64,000 bases of DNA from Eimeria necatrix (lineage: Eukaryota > Apicomplexa > Conoidasida > Eucoccidiorida > Eimeriidae): NCBI RefSeq assembly GCF_000499385.1, contig NW_013651690.1, positions 1 to 64,000 on the forward strand. The letters run 5' to 3'. Shown piece after piece: positions 45,959 through 58,666 of this stretch. Positions within the stretch are counted from its first letter, which is position 1. Every line of letters begins with the position of its first letter. Under the pieces are notes generated by a model. That model saw nothing but the letters and a program-made list of their open reading frames with translations. It did no database searches and had not been told where the DNA came from. The translations under genes and the position numbers were made by a program.

Positions 45959-48900
45959 TATTCACCAAACAAGGCGAATGACCGGTTCAACGGGCAAGGG
46001 GGCAAGGGCGACATGCAGGCCCCTAATCTGTAGTTCGTACTACAGCCTGCAGCCACAAGCCTAAGAGGCTCAAGAGGACGGAAGCAACTGGTCGCTGCCT
46101 TCTGGAAGGCCGCTGTAAGACACAGACACGGGCCGTCAAAGGCCTTCAGGCTATGCGTTTAAGTCAAATCGCTTAGGAAAAAGAGCTTGAGTATGCGCCG
46201 GATCAGAAAGTGAAAAACGTGGCCTCTCCTTCATGGAAACAGGACAGGCCTATTATCTGGCAAGGCGGAAGAGAGATAGTCATGAGACTCTAGCAAGTTT
46301 AGACACTCGCCAGGCCCTGGGATCAGGAGCCACCTATAACCCAACGCGTGCAACGGCAAGTAAAGCAGCTGAGCGATCAAGACAAAGCTCCCATTTGCGC
46401 TTCACGAACAGCCCCTGGTGTGTTTCACCTCACTGAGGAGAGAAACCTCTGCAGCGGCAGAACACGCCTGCGCTGCTTATTTCGCAGCACGAAGGAGGAT
46501 CTCACAGCAAGAAACAACCAACGTCGTCGTTCTTCTCCACGGAATCAGTGCAGTCTGTTTTTGGAACGGGCGAGCGATCGTAAAGTCCGCTATTCGCCGC
46601 TTGTTCATTCGCAGCCTTTTCTTCTGGGCCGAGGCCGTGGCAGTGGGGCGATCTAGAGCCCTCTATGAACTCAATTTAGAGTGCCGAGACAGCAATAGAG
46701 CTGCGCCTATGCAGGCGAGTGCGCGCTAAGAGGGCTGCACGCCTCGCGTGCATGCTCCGTTCTTGGTCTACTGCCACCCCTGCCGACACTTGACGACCCC
46801 ACCGAATGCACATGGCCCACCATCCACAATTTAGCGCTAACCATCTGCTCTTGGAGTTAAGCTCTTTGGGTGTCTGGGCGATTTTCAGGCTTTCGTCCTG
46901 CGCTGCGAGACTCCACGCTGGCGGCTACAGGCTGCCGTGAAGAAAGTCTCGACTACGGCTCATCAATACAGCTGCACCGTTACACTGTACACAGCTCTTT
47001 TGTTTGCTGATCGAAGTCGTTTTACTTTTCAAGGCAATTCACAAGGAAGCGAGAACATAAGCGCATTCCTTGCGTCGGGACTACAGCGCTGCTTCTCTTA
47101 CAGTACGTAGGTGCTGGGTTTAGCAGGCTTTGCAGCAGCTCTCAGCATGTGTTCAACTGAACAATAATACGGGTAGCATGGTATTAGAGGGCTTTATTTT
47201 AGCTGCAAACAGCCTTTTGCGTAGCTGTGGAGGAGATGCCCAGACTGGTGGACGCTTGTTATACTCTGAGGGTCTGCATTTAGGGCCGTTTGTTGCCAGC
47301 GCAAAAAGATATTCCTCGTAAGCCTAGCCGCAAGCCGCATGCAGCCTTTTGTTAAACTCTGAAAAAATGGCCACCATTATAGAGGGCTCACACTGGATTT
47401 TCTGAGGGTCCATGCGAAGACATGGCCTTCGACTATAAAAGCCTGCGACTTCGCAAAAATCCCATCCCGCGCTGCCATTACAAAATATTAAGGGAATACC
47501 TTGCTAACCCGTTAGGATCTATTGTGAGCAGAGGAGGGGAATTCTGGCGCACCGGAACTGGTTCTCTCGGAAGTCCACTGAGATTCAAGACAACCTACCC
47601 CGCGCACGTTTGGCAGCGGGTTCTGCAGCTAGGTTAAATATTGCCAAGGTATATCATTTAGGAACCATTTTGAAACTGAATGTGCAGCGGTACTGCACGC
47701 ATTGCTTTGCAACAAGTTTGCATTAGACAGCTTCTCCTTTTTGCATTTTAATTCAGCGGCTCCTCAGCCGTCGCTTCGCAACCGCTGAACGCTTATTGTT
47801 TCTGTTTTATGAAGGGCATACACTTTTAACACAGGCACGAGTAATATCTTGCCTGTTTTCCACAAGGTGAGAATAAAATTATAGAGCCATTTGTTTTCCA
47901 GAGTTAGGCACTGATGTACCCTCTGCCGCAGGGCTGTACCAACTTTCACCCGTCCATTTGTTTCTTCTCAATTACAGCCTCCTACCATAGACAGAGCGTT
48001 GTATTTCACGCGTCATTGGATCGCATAATCGCGTTTCTGCTGCACTGGTAATTCTTAAGTGGAAATAGTGCTGATTTGGGTTAAGTAGTATATTACATAG
48101 TAAGCGACGCCTTCCCAACCCAACAGCCATATTCTGTTTTACACTGCTGTCTAGCGAGGGAGTTTCTGTGACAGTCAATGAGTAGTGGCTGATGCTGCTC
48201 GCCAAATGAAGTGCTGCGCACCATATTTAAGCAGGAGGCCGGCCTTGCAAAACCATTAGATTAAATTTTCTTCAAATAAGATGAAACCGTTCCGAAAGGG
48301 AAAATCCTGTGGGTGGGCAAACCTGGAACGCTGTGCAGCAGAGCCCTGGGTGTGGAGTTTGCAGTAACATGCTAGTCAGCAGCTAAGGGGGAGTTTAAGC
48401 AAGCCAAGAAGCACTTCATAGAGATTTTCCTTGTATTATGGTTCCATTAAGATGCCTTGGCTGTTTGAATTTGGTGTTTACGTTACCTATATATATATTA
48501 TACATACATATATATATATATACACGTTACCTATATATTGTACTTTCAGTCTGCAATAGTGACCTGAGCTGGCTTTCATGCAGCACAAATAAGAACTGTG
48601 TAAGAATTGTCCCACAACTCGCATTCATAGCGCAATACACAAAGAAGCACGAGAAGCACATTGTGACTTTAGGGGAGCAGTAGTCTCGAAACGGACGACT
48701 CTTAGAAAGCCGTAGCCGGATATGTGCACGCTGCACGCACCTGGCAGAAGCCCTGTGAACCGTCAAGCAGAACAATTGGACTTTAAGGCTGAGGAACCAC
48801 CGAAGGTGCATACATCAGGGGGCTACCCAATGCAGATCCGGCGTAGTGGCTTAGCTGCTAACCTGGTAAGCATCTTGAACGCTTGACTGCCGCGACTGAG

Positions 48901-51900
48901 TGCCTCCGGGGTACGTCAGAACATGAGCGCTTGGTGAGAAAATCTTCGGCTCACAAGCAGCTCCTGAAGCAAGAAGAAAGAATCTCCTGAAGGCCCCTCC
49001 TGGGTCTTTTAAGGATATATTTTGTCGGCATGAGAGTCGACGAAAGGCGATGATGCAGGAAGTTAGTAAGGTTCCTAAAAGCCTACGCCATACTACAGTG
49101 AATGTTTCTCAAGGTGTTCGTTAGTATGAACAGCCGAAATCTGATCAGCCAGCAGTTCCAAAGCGTGCCTTGTACTGCATGGCAAAGTGAAATCTGATTA
49201 ATTGAGCGGAAGAAAGGTCACAAAAAATATGTTCTTTGATTTGCTACCCTAATGGAGCAAGCTCTCACCAGAGGACATGGCAATCATGAAGGGAGGATGG
49301 AGACGCTAACACTGTGGGTTCAGCCAGAAGCAGCGGGTCCTGTCAGCTAAAGCCAAGGTATTCTATATAGTGTGGGCACGACAGAAACTACTCTGTCTGA
49401 AGTCGGTGGGAACTTTTTTAAAGCTTTTGACTGTACTAATGCATCGCCTGGCTTTCTCGGACCACTGGCTGCAGAGCTAATGCAATACAGGGAACATCGA
49501 TTCAGCAAAGCATGCGTGTTACAAACACCACGACGCTGAGTATTGACCGAGTAGTGGCTGAACTAGCAATGTGAGGCAAACATGAATGTGTGCTCAGGTG
49601 ACTTCCTGACAAGATCTGCAGGTTTTTGGAAAAGCAACGACTCGTGTAATTCGCACACCGTATGAATAACTTGCAACGCGCGTAAGCGAAACGGAAAAGG
49701 GGAACAGCTAGTCTCCCGCAGCAGGGCTCAAGACACCTTCAGAGAACGGCTATGACGTGCTGGTGAGAGAGCTGCTAGTCATGGAGGGAATGCGGCGCTA
49801 CTCTTTCGCCAACGTGAACAACTCAAAGCTTTGTACGAAAGTAAAGGCGAAAGTCCAAATCAAGCAACTCTTTGCGCAGGTCTGTGCAACTTTGGATCAT
49901 CTTAGTGCAGGTTTACGGGGATTAGTTCATCTGCGCCAACTTGAGAACTGGGGCCACCACACGGCTGTATGAAGAAAAACACGGAGAGCTGCTGTGTGCA
50001 ACTCAGGCTCACACCAGAAAATTCTCATGTCCACTTGCCTAGCAGCCCCTTGAGTGGCCAAGCACTCGGAAAATGACAAAAATTCAGCGTTGCCGGGCTC
50101 CAACGTGGAACGAATATACTTTGTGCAACGAATGGGTCCAGATATCAGGACCGCAGACGACCCTAGCCATGAAACTCCATTTACTACTGAAAACAACGCT
50201 GCAAAGCTATCCTTTCCGATGTACTGCCAGTCGGACTGCCGCCAAAGCTCCTCCAAAACCCCAGCTTCTTCCTATTGCCCGGAGAGCTTCAGAACACTTC
50301 AATTGTATATAACATGACACCATTCCAGCTCGAATTTGAAAGCAAGAGATAGGTAGGTAGTTAGCAAACAGGTGGATTGACCCTACGTACTCTCCTGTCT
50401 TCCCCACGAGTATTATGGTCCAGAATCACTATGACGGCCCTGGTAGAAGAAAGATAGGCATAATGGCTAGCTGTGAACCGTTATAGCGCCTCGTTGCCAC
50501 TGGTAGTTTCTTCACTCCCCCTATCCTGAAGATATCCCGGGGGAGATTTGTATTTTTCCAGGCTGGATTTAGAAGCACGCTTTTATTGACTCGCACAGTT
50601 GAAGAGAAATGATAATAATATGCTGTCCGCCTGATCTTGAGGCTACATAAAAATAATGCTCGCTGGCGTTTAGAATACCTCAGCTGCCTTTTAAGGTAGT
50701 AGTAACCTGGAAATCTTTCCTGGGCTTCAAGACATACCTGGTTGATGCGCAGCGTTTACTTATCCAGTCACGCCAACCTGCAATAAATTGTTTTCACCAT
50801 CTCTGTGATTCACCAATTGAACCACAAAATCCGCAAGTGCAAGTTTTTCGAAACAGGAACTCACCTGCCCTCGTTGTATTAAACGGCAAAGAGGGTGTGC
50901 AGCTCGCCGGAGACAAGGTGTACGCAATTGGCATATGCCCCGAAGTGTTAAGCAGCAAGACTTACTTATACCAATCCTTGGCGTGGTCAAGCTAGATGCT
51001 ATTGAAGTATGATTCTGCGCTTTCGAAGGCTGCCCAATCTCTCGCGAGCCTGACACCGCTGCATACCAACAAGAGGGCGAACACGCCAGATTTAAGTACC
51101 ACAACTGCCGTCTTATTCTCCATTTTGCAGCGGCTTACTTGCGAATCTGTAACCACGGCATGTGGCGAACGTGTGTACAGCGATTTCTAGAAGCCCCTAC
51201 TCTTATGCTGTACAATCACCACGCCACCTGGCAAGTGGCCGCTGAGGCCAGAAAAAGGCTTCCTTAATCCTCAGGAAGCGTTTCGATTGGTAGGGTATGT
51301 GCGCCTATGCACGTGAATGCGCAATCCTGCTTTCCATGTCGTGCTTCTAAATCAATCACTTAGAAGCCTGCAAGACATCTTTAGCCGTTGGAAATTCCCC
51401 TTTGCCGCTAAAGCCATTGCAGTGTACACCTGGTATATGACATGCCTCTTGATGCCTCCAGTAATGACTACAATTCGGTGCTCGCGAATTCTTTGAGTAA
51501 AATGTCTCATTCCTTCTCCAGAAAAGCAGACACCCCCAGCAGCTGACGCTGTTGAACTCCATTTGCTGTTGAACTCCATTTGTGGTAGTCCCAAACGCTA
51601 CCATGTTCTGACGGATACTCCTTCTTTCAGTCCGACACATGGCGGAAAAAGTGCAAGTGATTCAACATCAAGCGCGCCGTACCCTCAGCCAACCATCCGC
51701 AGAGCGATAAACAATACGCTGAAGCAGATGCTGCTCACTTACATTCACTATAAAGGGCGAAGGCAGAAACGTCTCCTCCCTAATCTCCAATTGGCATTTA
51801 GTAGGACCGCAGGGGCCAAATCAGCCCAAGAATGTTTTACTTTTACTTCTTGTGAGCAAACCTAAATTGTAGAGGCTGCTGTGTACCTGCAGTTGGCTAC

Positions 51901-53551
51901 AGCAACGCCAGCACTTAAGTGTAAGTGGTACTTGACTAGCTCGTCTGCTGGTCCAGCAGCTGCCTGCCTTCTGCTGTATCCTTCTACTTGGAAAGCACTC
52001 CATGAGCCTGACTCTTGAAAAGTGCAGTCTGAAAGTTAGAGACAGCTTCATTGGAGCCCTCAACCGTGAGTACCTTTAGCCTTCAATGCTACGCTCGACC
52101 GGCAAAGAAGGCAAGATTGCAGCCTAGATGCCCGCTGAGAGCACCACCTCACAGCCATAGGTTTCTCAAAATCTCTAAGGGTTCCTTGAACGTAAACTGT
52201 GTAAAGGAGTGATACTGCGTACTACAATTTGTGGCCCTGGGCCTCATCCGGCCTTACAGGCAGTAATTCCGGGCGGCTAAACCATTTTGAAGGAGAAAGT
52301 ATAAACTTACAAACCCAAAGATCTTCCTAAACGGTGGTAAATTACCACTCTTTATCAGAATGCCAAATACACAAAGGCCTTCAGAAAGGTTCTGAATGCA
52401 CGCGACGGCACTGGAACCGCCGCGCCTGCAACACCGTAGAGTATATACTAGGGCCTCTTACTTTCTCTTGTCTTTGTACACACATACAAATCAGCGTTTG
52501 GTACGCTGCGAGTGAGACCTATAGTTGTGCGACAGGGAGGCGCACAGGCAGTGCTAGGCGTACTGCCCCTTTGGAGGACTCAGCATGTGTGCTGGAGGCC
52601 AAATTCCCCGTGCAGAGAAGTGGAAAACGTTTGGAAAAAAATTCCAATAGCTTCAACAGAATTTTAAAGGCCCATAAGGCAATTAATGGTGCAGCAAGGT
52701 TTCCCAGCGGAGCCTGCCAGCAGAGAACAAGTGCTGAGCAGTACAGGTGACGACGGCGTGGGAGAGTTAAGCCCTGTCAGCATGTCTGCAGCGTTACAAA
52801 TAGGGCTCAGAAAGAAGCAGCATCTAGTTTCATTCTTTTGGTTCAAGCCTTCCGTGACCACTGCTACTTAGGGCTGTTGCGACCAACGCTGAGAGTACAG
52901 TGCGCCACTCACGCTAATCATTCAGCTGTGCGGTCATTTATTGCGATTTTCTGAAGGACGCTACTTTCTTTTTCCTTATTTTTCAATGAAACATGTAGGA
53001 ATCAAGCTGGCATTAGCTTCTTTCACCTCGCAATGCGTTCTGAGCTGACCATGACAAGGGCAGGTGACCCTCCTGAACCAGCCACCCCACATATTACGGT
53101 GCTACACGAATCTTGGCTATCGTTGCATGAAGCTCCATTATTGTGTATGCTCCCTCAGCTTTTAATGCATAAGCATCAGGGCCCGTTATGCTGACCCCGT
53201 GGGAAGACGGCAGTAGCCTGTGGGCCTGCTTGCGTATGTGAACTGGCGGACCGTTGCAGTGACACCTGAGGCTCGAATGCAGCGGCTGCCGCAGTGATGT
53301 TTCCATTTTAAGTGATACAGCTAATCAGAATCTTTGAGACATATATAGCTGTGGGCCATTCTGACCACAACAACCAACGCGTGCGCCCAGTCTGCATGGT
53401 GAACAAGCTGAACTGGACTTTGCCGGGGCATTGGCAAATAACATACCTTAACAGCAAGCTTCCAGTAATCGTACAAGAAAAAACCTTTAGTTGTGTTTAG
53501 GCCAGGACTAGAGAACCTGTGGTGAAACGGCCAAGGCCCAGGGCGACAACG
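45959..53551. other. Long gene-poor stretch, nothing recognised
   Basis: About 7.6 kb in which no ORF has recognisable domains or a consistent splice model. The longest candidates (46418-46729 +, 52334-52750 + and a non-ATG open stretch of about 70 codons after a TTTTCAG near 46890) are unremarkable in composition. It contains a TA microsatellite (about 48490-48525) and a perfect 17-bp tandem duplication (51549-51582). The start should hold the promoter of the ARM-repeat gene. Non-coding RNA genes or very small exons could be missed here. Confidence 0.45.
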
Positions 53552-55718
53552 ATGGGAAGCACTCACAGTCATGAGCTGGCAACTGCACCGCTTGGCCACA
53601 ACCAAAATAGGCGTAAACAGTGCAAGTCAGTAGCGCTGCCTTCTCTGGAGAGGTCTCAAGGGGATCAAGGCTTGCCAGAATGCCCTGTTTCAACGGCCCG
53701 CCCAGGGAAGCTAAAGCTGAACGGTCTGGCCGCTGGCGACTCCACCACGTGTTGCACGACAACGTGTGGCAGCAGTCTTAGTGGATTCGGCGCCAGCCCA
53801 CAAACGCGTTCAACAGGCCTTAGTGGGGGGTCAAGTGCTGTCACCATCACACTGTCATGCGAGAGTTGTCTGGAGCGCAGCGAAAGCGCTCAGGCGGTGA
53901 GCAGCATTGCAAGCCAGAGTCCTAGAGCCTCTACGCAAAAGGATTACTTGGATGTTCTGGAAGAAAGTGCCAAAAAATCGACAGCTAGAGGGGGCCGATG
54001 GAGCCGCAGAACTCCGCGGGTGCAGGGGCTCCTGAAGACTCTGAGAAGAGGAGCAGTGCGCTGTCGCTCTCAGCCAGCACCATCCAGGAGCCAGGAAGGT
54101 TCCAGAGAGTACATTAATAACGAATTAGGTGCAGAGACAGTACCAGCAACGTCGGCAGCTGCTTTGCATGCTTTCATCCTTAAGGAAGAAGATGAGCATC
54201 GGCGTAGGCGACACAGCAACATGCTAGACCTCTTTTCGGCAGCATCTGTAGCCAACATTGAGCATGAAGCCTCACGCAAGGTAAAAGCTTTTGAAGAGGA
54301 ATCCAGCGGCGCAACACTAGATGGCACGCAAAATGCAGGTGCAGATCGCTCTGCGAGCTGTCACGGCGAAGGTAGGTCAGCAAGCTCGCCCAGCGGGAAC
54401 GCAGTTCAAGCTGGGGAAACACAGCAAAGTCAACTCCCTAGAAGAGTTGCTTTGCGCAGAGTAGCTGGGCGCCGGGCTCTGGAACTCCCGCAGTGCAACA
54501 GTGGGGCTCCCAGCAGTTGGATATGTGACGCCCCACCGGACGGGCGATGGGAAATAGAAAGAGGAGTATGGAATCGACAGGGTGTCCACCTTAACCACCT
54601 CCGTGTTGCAGATGACCGCTTCAAGGCTCTAGCAGCAACGAGACTGTTGTCGCCACCCAGTCTTAAAGGGCAATCCCAAGGGATTTACAAAACTTCCGGC
54701 ATGAGTGTATCGCAGCCCATTACCCAGCATCGAGGAGTTCCTATTGCTCCCCTGGCTGGCCGGTTGAGGGAAAATCAGCAGTTGCTGTTGCAGTCGGGGT
54801 ACCAAGTTGTGCCGGTGACAAATAGAGGCGTGGCAGCAGCCACAACGATCGAGCTAGTCAAAAGCAGACATGCAAATGAGGAAAGGCGCAGGCAGCGGCA
54901 TCGTCATATTGCTTCCCCTGAGCTGAGTCCAAAAATTCCTAGCCCTGTGGGCCCTCAGAACTCATCAATAGGTCAGCAAAAAGTGGGGCCACCAAAAGCA
55001 AGTTGCGGGCTAAAAGCACACCATGCGTATAACTTATCAGGTACACTGCCTTTCGTTACCCGCTGCATTTTTTCTTTTTGCGTGTCCTGCAGAAGAGCAG
55101 AGAAGAAGAGACCACAACAGGGTGGACGCGCAGACCTCTGCAAGGGAACTGCAGGGGACACATGGAAGAACTTTAGTCGAGACACAGGAGCAGCCAGTGC
55201 GCTGCAACAGGCAGACCCTACTAGCAAGTGGAAACGAGCAACCGCTTGACACTGGTGAACCTCATGGGCTCAAAACAATCGGAGGAGGCGGGGACGCCCA
55301 AGCTTCGAGATGCGCGCTTTCTGTTCCAACTCCCCCGTTTGTCTCTCATGCTCAACAGGAAAAGCAGGTCAGCTTCTCTTCGGGGACATGTAAAACGTTT
55401 AGTGCTTCTCCAGTTGCAGTTAAGGAAGAAATAGCTGGCAAGCGGCACCCTACAGCTGAACGATAATTCGCTCAGCGCATAACTCGATGGCGTCTGCTCT
55501 ATTAATTGGAGACTTCACAAGTACGTTTTTTTTTTTCTGTTCAACAGGATGGCACAAATTTTTTGCAGCCATCATACTGCGCAGCATCCGTGAAAGGCCC
55601 CCAAAAGGTTTGTCTCTTCAAATCCGCACCACGGAGCAAATTAGCTTTGGCGAGAGACTGCCCCCTGCGTAGTGAACGTCCCTTCAAGTGTTCTAGTTCT
55701 AGTCTACCAGGAAAATAG
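53552..55718 (+). CDS. Ser/Arg-rich hypothetical protein
   Basis: I do not recognise this protein. The first exon (53552-55040, first ATG of the frame) codes about 496 residues, mostly polar and probably disordered, rich in Ser, Arg, Ala and Gly, with one helical charged patch (FILKEEDEHRRRRHSNMLDL). A 52-nt intron (55041-55092, GTACAC...CTGCAG) joins in phase to exon 2. Exon 2 either runs to a stop at 55466 or is spliced at CAG|GTCAGC (55367) to a third exon at 55548, which follows a strong poly-T acceptor, and ends at 55718. Both versions keep the frame. No signal peptide or membrane span is seen. The disordered, basic make-up suggests a scaffold or nucleic-acid-associated protein, but that is a guess. 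Confidence 0.6.
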
Positions 55719-57005
55719 AGACCCACTGGTGCTGACCAGAAACACTGGAAGTAATTTGTGTGCCTGCCTGTTGACTGCAGTGCCATGATTCTGGATGCCC
55801 CCCAGCAAATCCTCAGGTGACCCCATCAGCCTCACGAGCACAGCAACGGAATGCGTTTGTCGCAAACCCTCGTACTCACGTAGGAGCTCCACAGAGGAGG
55901 CCCCGCTTATCAGTTAACTAGAGCACAGCGATCTCAGTGCTGATAAACAGGAAACGTGTTCTAGCCTGGTGGCGGGAATGCTCCACAGCGATACTGCATG
56001 CTCCAGGAGCTCAAGACCAATTCAAACACTACTTCTAATGCGTGAACAGACCCAAGAAAGCGCAAGCTGGAGCACTGAAGGTCATCACTCAGAACAGCAA
56101 CACTGCACTGGATAGCGACGAGCCTAGACACATATAGCCCGTGAACATCTCGATCGTCTAAAATAGTTCCTATTCACTTCAGAATGCTCGCAAGTACGCA
56201 GCAGCGAACGCCATGCAGAGACTAATTACTACGCAACCAAAAAGTGACTTCATGGGAGAGGCGAGCCCAGCTGTTCGCACAGCTGTTCGCACAGATTTTG
56301 CGGCTGCTGCTAACTCACCAGATTAACCTGCTCATACAGAGCTACACAACCAAAGCCACACGCAGGGGACCTTGGAAGGCCAACTACGCTCTGCGAACAG
56401 ATTTCAGCAGTGACAGTAAAGCATAAGACGGCTTCTGGTTTGCTAATTGGGAAAAAGTAACGAAACAATGAGCCAGCGTAACGACGAGCCTCCCGCCGGT
56501 AACAGAAATGCATGTTGGACCAAATATCGTACAATGCGTCCGTACATCATGTCTGCGCACCAGATGCTGAAGCGACAGAACACATGGGCGCCAGCTGCGG
56601 AACTACAGGGCACTGGCTTCGGCGGCAGTTATCCCAGCTGTGCCGCTATGGGCTGAACGGCTAACGGGTGCGCTCCACAAAGCGTTTCACGCCCTTTGGC
56701 CTGCACACTGTACTGCACGTAATGCCGCATCTGCAGCATTCGAACTAAAGCACTAAACGGAAGCCGCCAACCCATCTTATTTCAGTGACACGAGCAGGTT
56801 CAAGCGCCAAGGGCATTTCCGCAGTAATCTAAACCAGCCTCTTGTGACCGTCGCCGTCAAGTGGACCTTGCAGTAGCTCACTGTGTCATCAACCAATGCA
56901 GTGCGCTACTTCCTGGTTTTCCTCTTCTGGATCCTTGCCCTTCTACGAGTAGATAAAGCGTTCGGTTCTGCCCACTTTTCGCGTGTGCGGACTGGGGCAG
57001 CTGTG
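55719..57005. other. Intergenic, no gene recognised
   Basis: Lies between the 3' ends of two convergent genes. Only short ORFs without features are present. It contains a 12-bp perfect tandem duplication (AGCTGTTCGCAC at 56269-56280 and 56281-56292). Confidence 0.5.
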
Positions 57006-57728
57006 TCACCTAAGTGTTGCAGAGTCATGTAGTAGCTCTGACGCCGGTTGGGATTGCGGAGCTGCAGCAGGAGTAGTGGGAAGAAGTCTGGACCACAGTG
57101 AAGGGGAGCTTCCAGCTTGTGCCTGCCTCTGCTGCATCTCCTCGTACTCCTTCATCTGTTGAAACTGTTTACGTGGAGTTATTGCGGGGGTTCCACGGAG
57201 AAACATCTGAAAAAACCAACCATGACAAAGCGCCAAAAAATGAGCACAGAGCACCCTTCTTCCCCTCAACGGGAAGAAATACACTGGCACTGCAAAGCTT
57301 CGCCGGCTTATGAAGATATGTGAGCTTACTATTTGTACAACTTCGATAATCCCAAGGAGAACGCCACCCACAACAGCATTACGCGCACAACTTTTCCACC
57401 CTGACCTCATAGAGAGAACCCCACCAGTAGCAGCCCCTGCCAGCACCGGATTCCAAGAATCCTCCTTGCCCCCCCTGGCGTACGCGAGCGTGCAGTCAAA
57501 GGCGCAAAAAATACCTCCCCAGGTGGCAAAAGCTGAGCCTACTGCTGGGGATTTGAGCGTCCCCGAAAACATCGCTCCGTTGAATTTTTCATACTTTGGC
57601 GAATTCCGCCACCCTTTGGCGAAGTGCCACAGAAATCCCCCCAAGGCACCCATTCCGAAGGCGCCTCCCATATCATCCAGTATCCGGTCTGGACACGGCT
57701 CCCTGTTAAGATCTCGCCGCCCAGCCAT
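57006..57728 (-). CDS. TIM17: Mitochondrial import inner membrane translocase subunit TIM17
   Basis: Core channel component of the TIM23 presequence translocase. Two exons (57728-57330 and 57206-57006) flank a 123-nt intron (donor ATA|GTAAGC, acceptor TTTTTTCAG). The first 130 or so residues carry the family signatures in order: REPCPDRILDDMGGAFGMG, a Gly-rich first span, FNGAMF, GSAFATWGGIF, then RGGKEDSWN and further hydrophobic Gly-rich spans ending near IIEVVQ. The Cys in REPCP and a second Cys (AFDCT) correspond to the conserved Cys pair of Tim17. A polar Gln/Ser/Pro tail of about 65 residues follows. I chose the ATG at 57728 because the frame upstream has only a GTG (57788) next to the preceding gene's stop. 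Confidence 0.93.
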   Translation of the reverse strand: MAGRRDLNREPCPDRILDDMGGAFGMGALGGFLWHFAKGWRNSPKYEKFNGAMFSGTLKSPAVGSAFATWGGIFCAFDCTLAYARGGKEDSWNPVLAGAATGGVLSMRSGWKSCARNAVVGGVLLGIIEVVQIVSSHIFISRRSFAVPVYFFPLRGRRVLCAHFLALCHGWFFQMFLRGTPAITPRKQFQQMKEYEEMQQRQAQAGSSPSLWSRLLPTTPAAAPQSQPASELLHDSATLR

Positions 57729-57784
57729 CTTCGACGGTGCTGCAATCCAGTTGCAAATAAACGCGTGAACGCGTCGAAACAGGC

Positions 57785-58666
57785 TCACTGCTGAGGCTGG
57801 AGGCGGTCACAGTTGTCCGTTGAGTTGCGTTGAAGTTCACCCCGTCTCCCTAGTTCCTTAAGCAACGCTGAGCGCACGGACGGGCCATTAAACTTCAGTC
57901 GGCACACCGGTTTCCCACCCACCAGAATGATCGGCACTTCTCTTCTGAGTTTGCGCGCATCCCCTTCAGAGAGGCCCAGTTGCTCCCGCGACACCGGGCA
58001 ATCCAGGCTCAGCTTCTTCACAAGCACTTGCTCACCGCCTCTAGCTTCCACAACTCTTTGCTTTGTGCACTCCAAGCATCCAGAACAACACTGGTGCTGC
58101 TTGGACTGGAAGCCCGTTACTTCTTTATTTGCCTTGGCAGTAGCAGTAAGCCCGGCCTGCTGGGTTGCAGTAGCCGAATCGACCTTGCATGCGGCAACGG
58201 CACCACTGTACTGTAGTCCTTCTTTCTGGATTTGGCACTTGAGCCTCTGTGCTACTTGGACAGGTCCAAGCAAGGGCTGATTGACGGATGATTGTCCAGA
58301 ATGATTGCCGTTGAATGTAAGTGGCGGGCTCAGGGCTGCTATGATCCTGCGGACGGAAAGTACTGCCTTAGAGCACAAAGTACAGTGATCAGTCCCAATA
58401 ATGACAACAGAGATTGGTGAGACCTCCGTTGCTGCAGAGCCTAAATGCTGAGCTACCGGCCAGCGCTCATCGACATTCGACTTGGAGATACCTCTGCAAC
58501 CGTCTGCCTGTCCACAGAGACCCCTCAGTGCGACGCCCCACGCGTTGATGCAGAGAAGTGCTTTGTGTGTCCTTATACTTGATGTTAGCGAAGAGCCAGC
58601 CAAGAAAGCGAACGAGCATGAGCGCCACCCCACGGGCAGCCTGCGGGGCCCCAAGCATGCGATCAT
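57785..58666 (-). CDS. Glutaredoxin-like (thioredoxin-fold) protein
   Basis: A single-exon frame of 293 residues. The N-terminus is basic/hydrophobic and could be a mitochondrial presequence. A thioredoxin-like beginning SVVIIGTDHCTLCSKAV presents a CxxC redox pair at the expected position. After an insert of about 100 residues with several extra cysteines (HQCCSGCLECTKQ), the fold resumes with REVPIILVGGKPVCRLKF, where the Val-Pro gives the cis-Pro loop typical of glutaredoxin/thioredoxin folds. It resembles the small glutaredoxin-like (YDR286C/C5orf63) family, interrupted by an insertion. The stop lies only 56 bases before the TIM17 ATG on the same strand. Function unknown; probably a thiol oxidoreductase or redox-sensing protein. 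Confidence 0.75.
   Translation of the reverse strand: MIACLGPRRLPVGWRSCSFAFLAGSSLTSSIRTHKALLCINAWGVALRGLCGQADGCRGISKSNVDERWPVAQHLGSAATEVSPISVVIIGTDHCTLCSKAVLSVRRIIAALSPPLTFNGNHSGQSSVNQPLLGPVQVAQRLKCQIQKEGLQYSGAVAACKVDSATATQQAGLTATAKANKEVTGFQSKQHQCCSGCLECTKQRVVEARGGEQVLVKKLSLDCPVSREQLGLSEGDARKLRREVPIILVGGKPVCRLKFNGPSVRSALLKELGRRGELQRNSTDNCDRLQPQQ

Noticed and set aside
48826..48910. A tRNA-like stretch with possible stem segments
   Set aside because: No consistent acceptor stem, T-loop (GTTCGA-type) or anticodon arm could be formed.
57310..57768. A 152-codon + strand ORF opposite TIM17
   Set aside because: The minus strand carries clear Tim17 signatures at the same positions.
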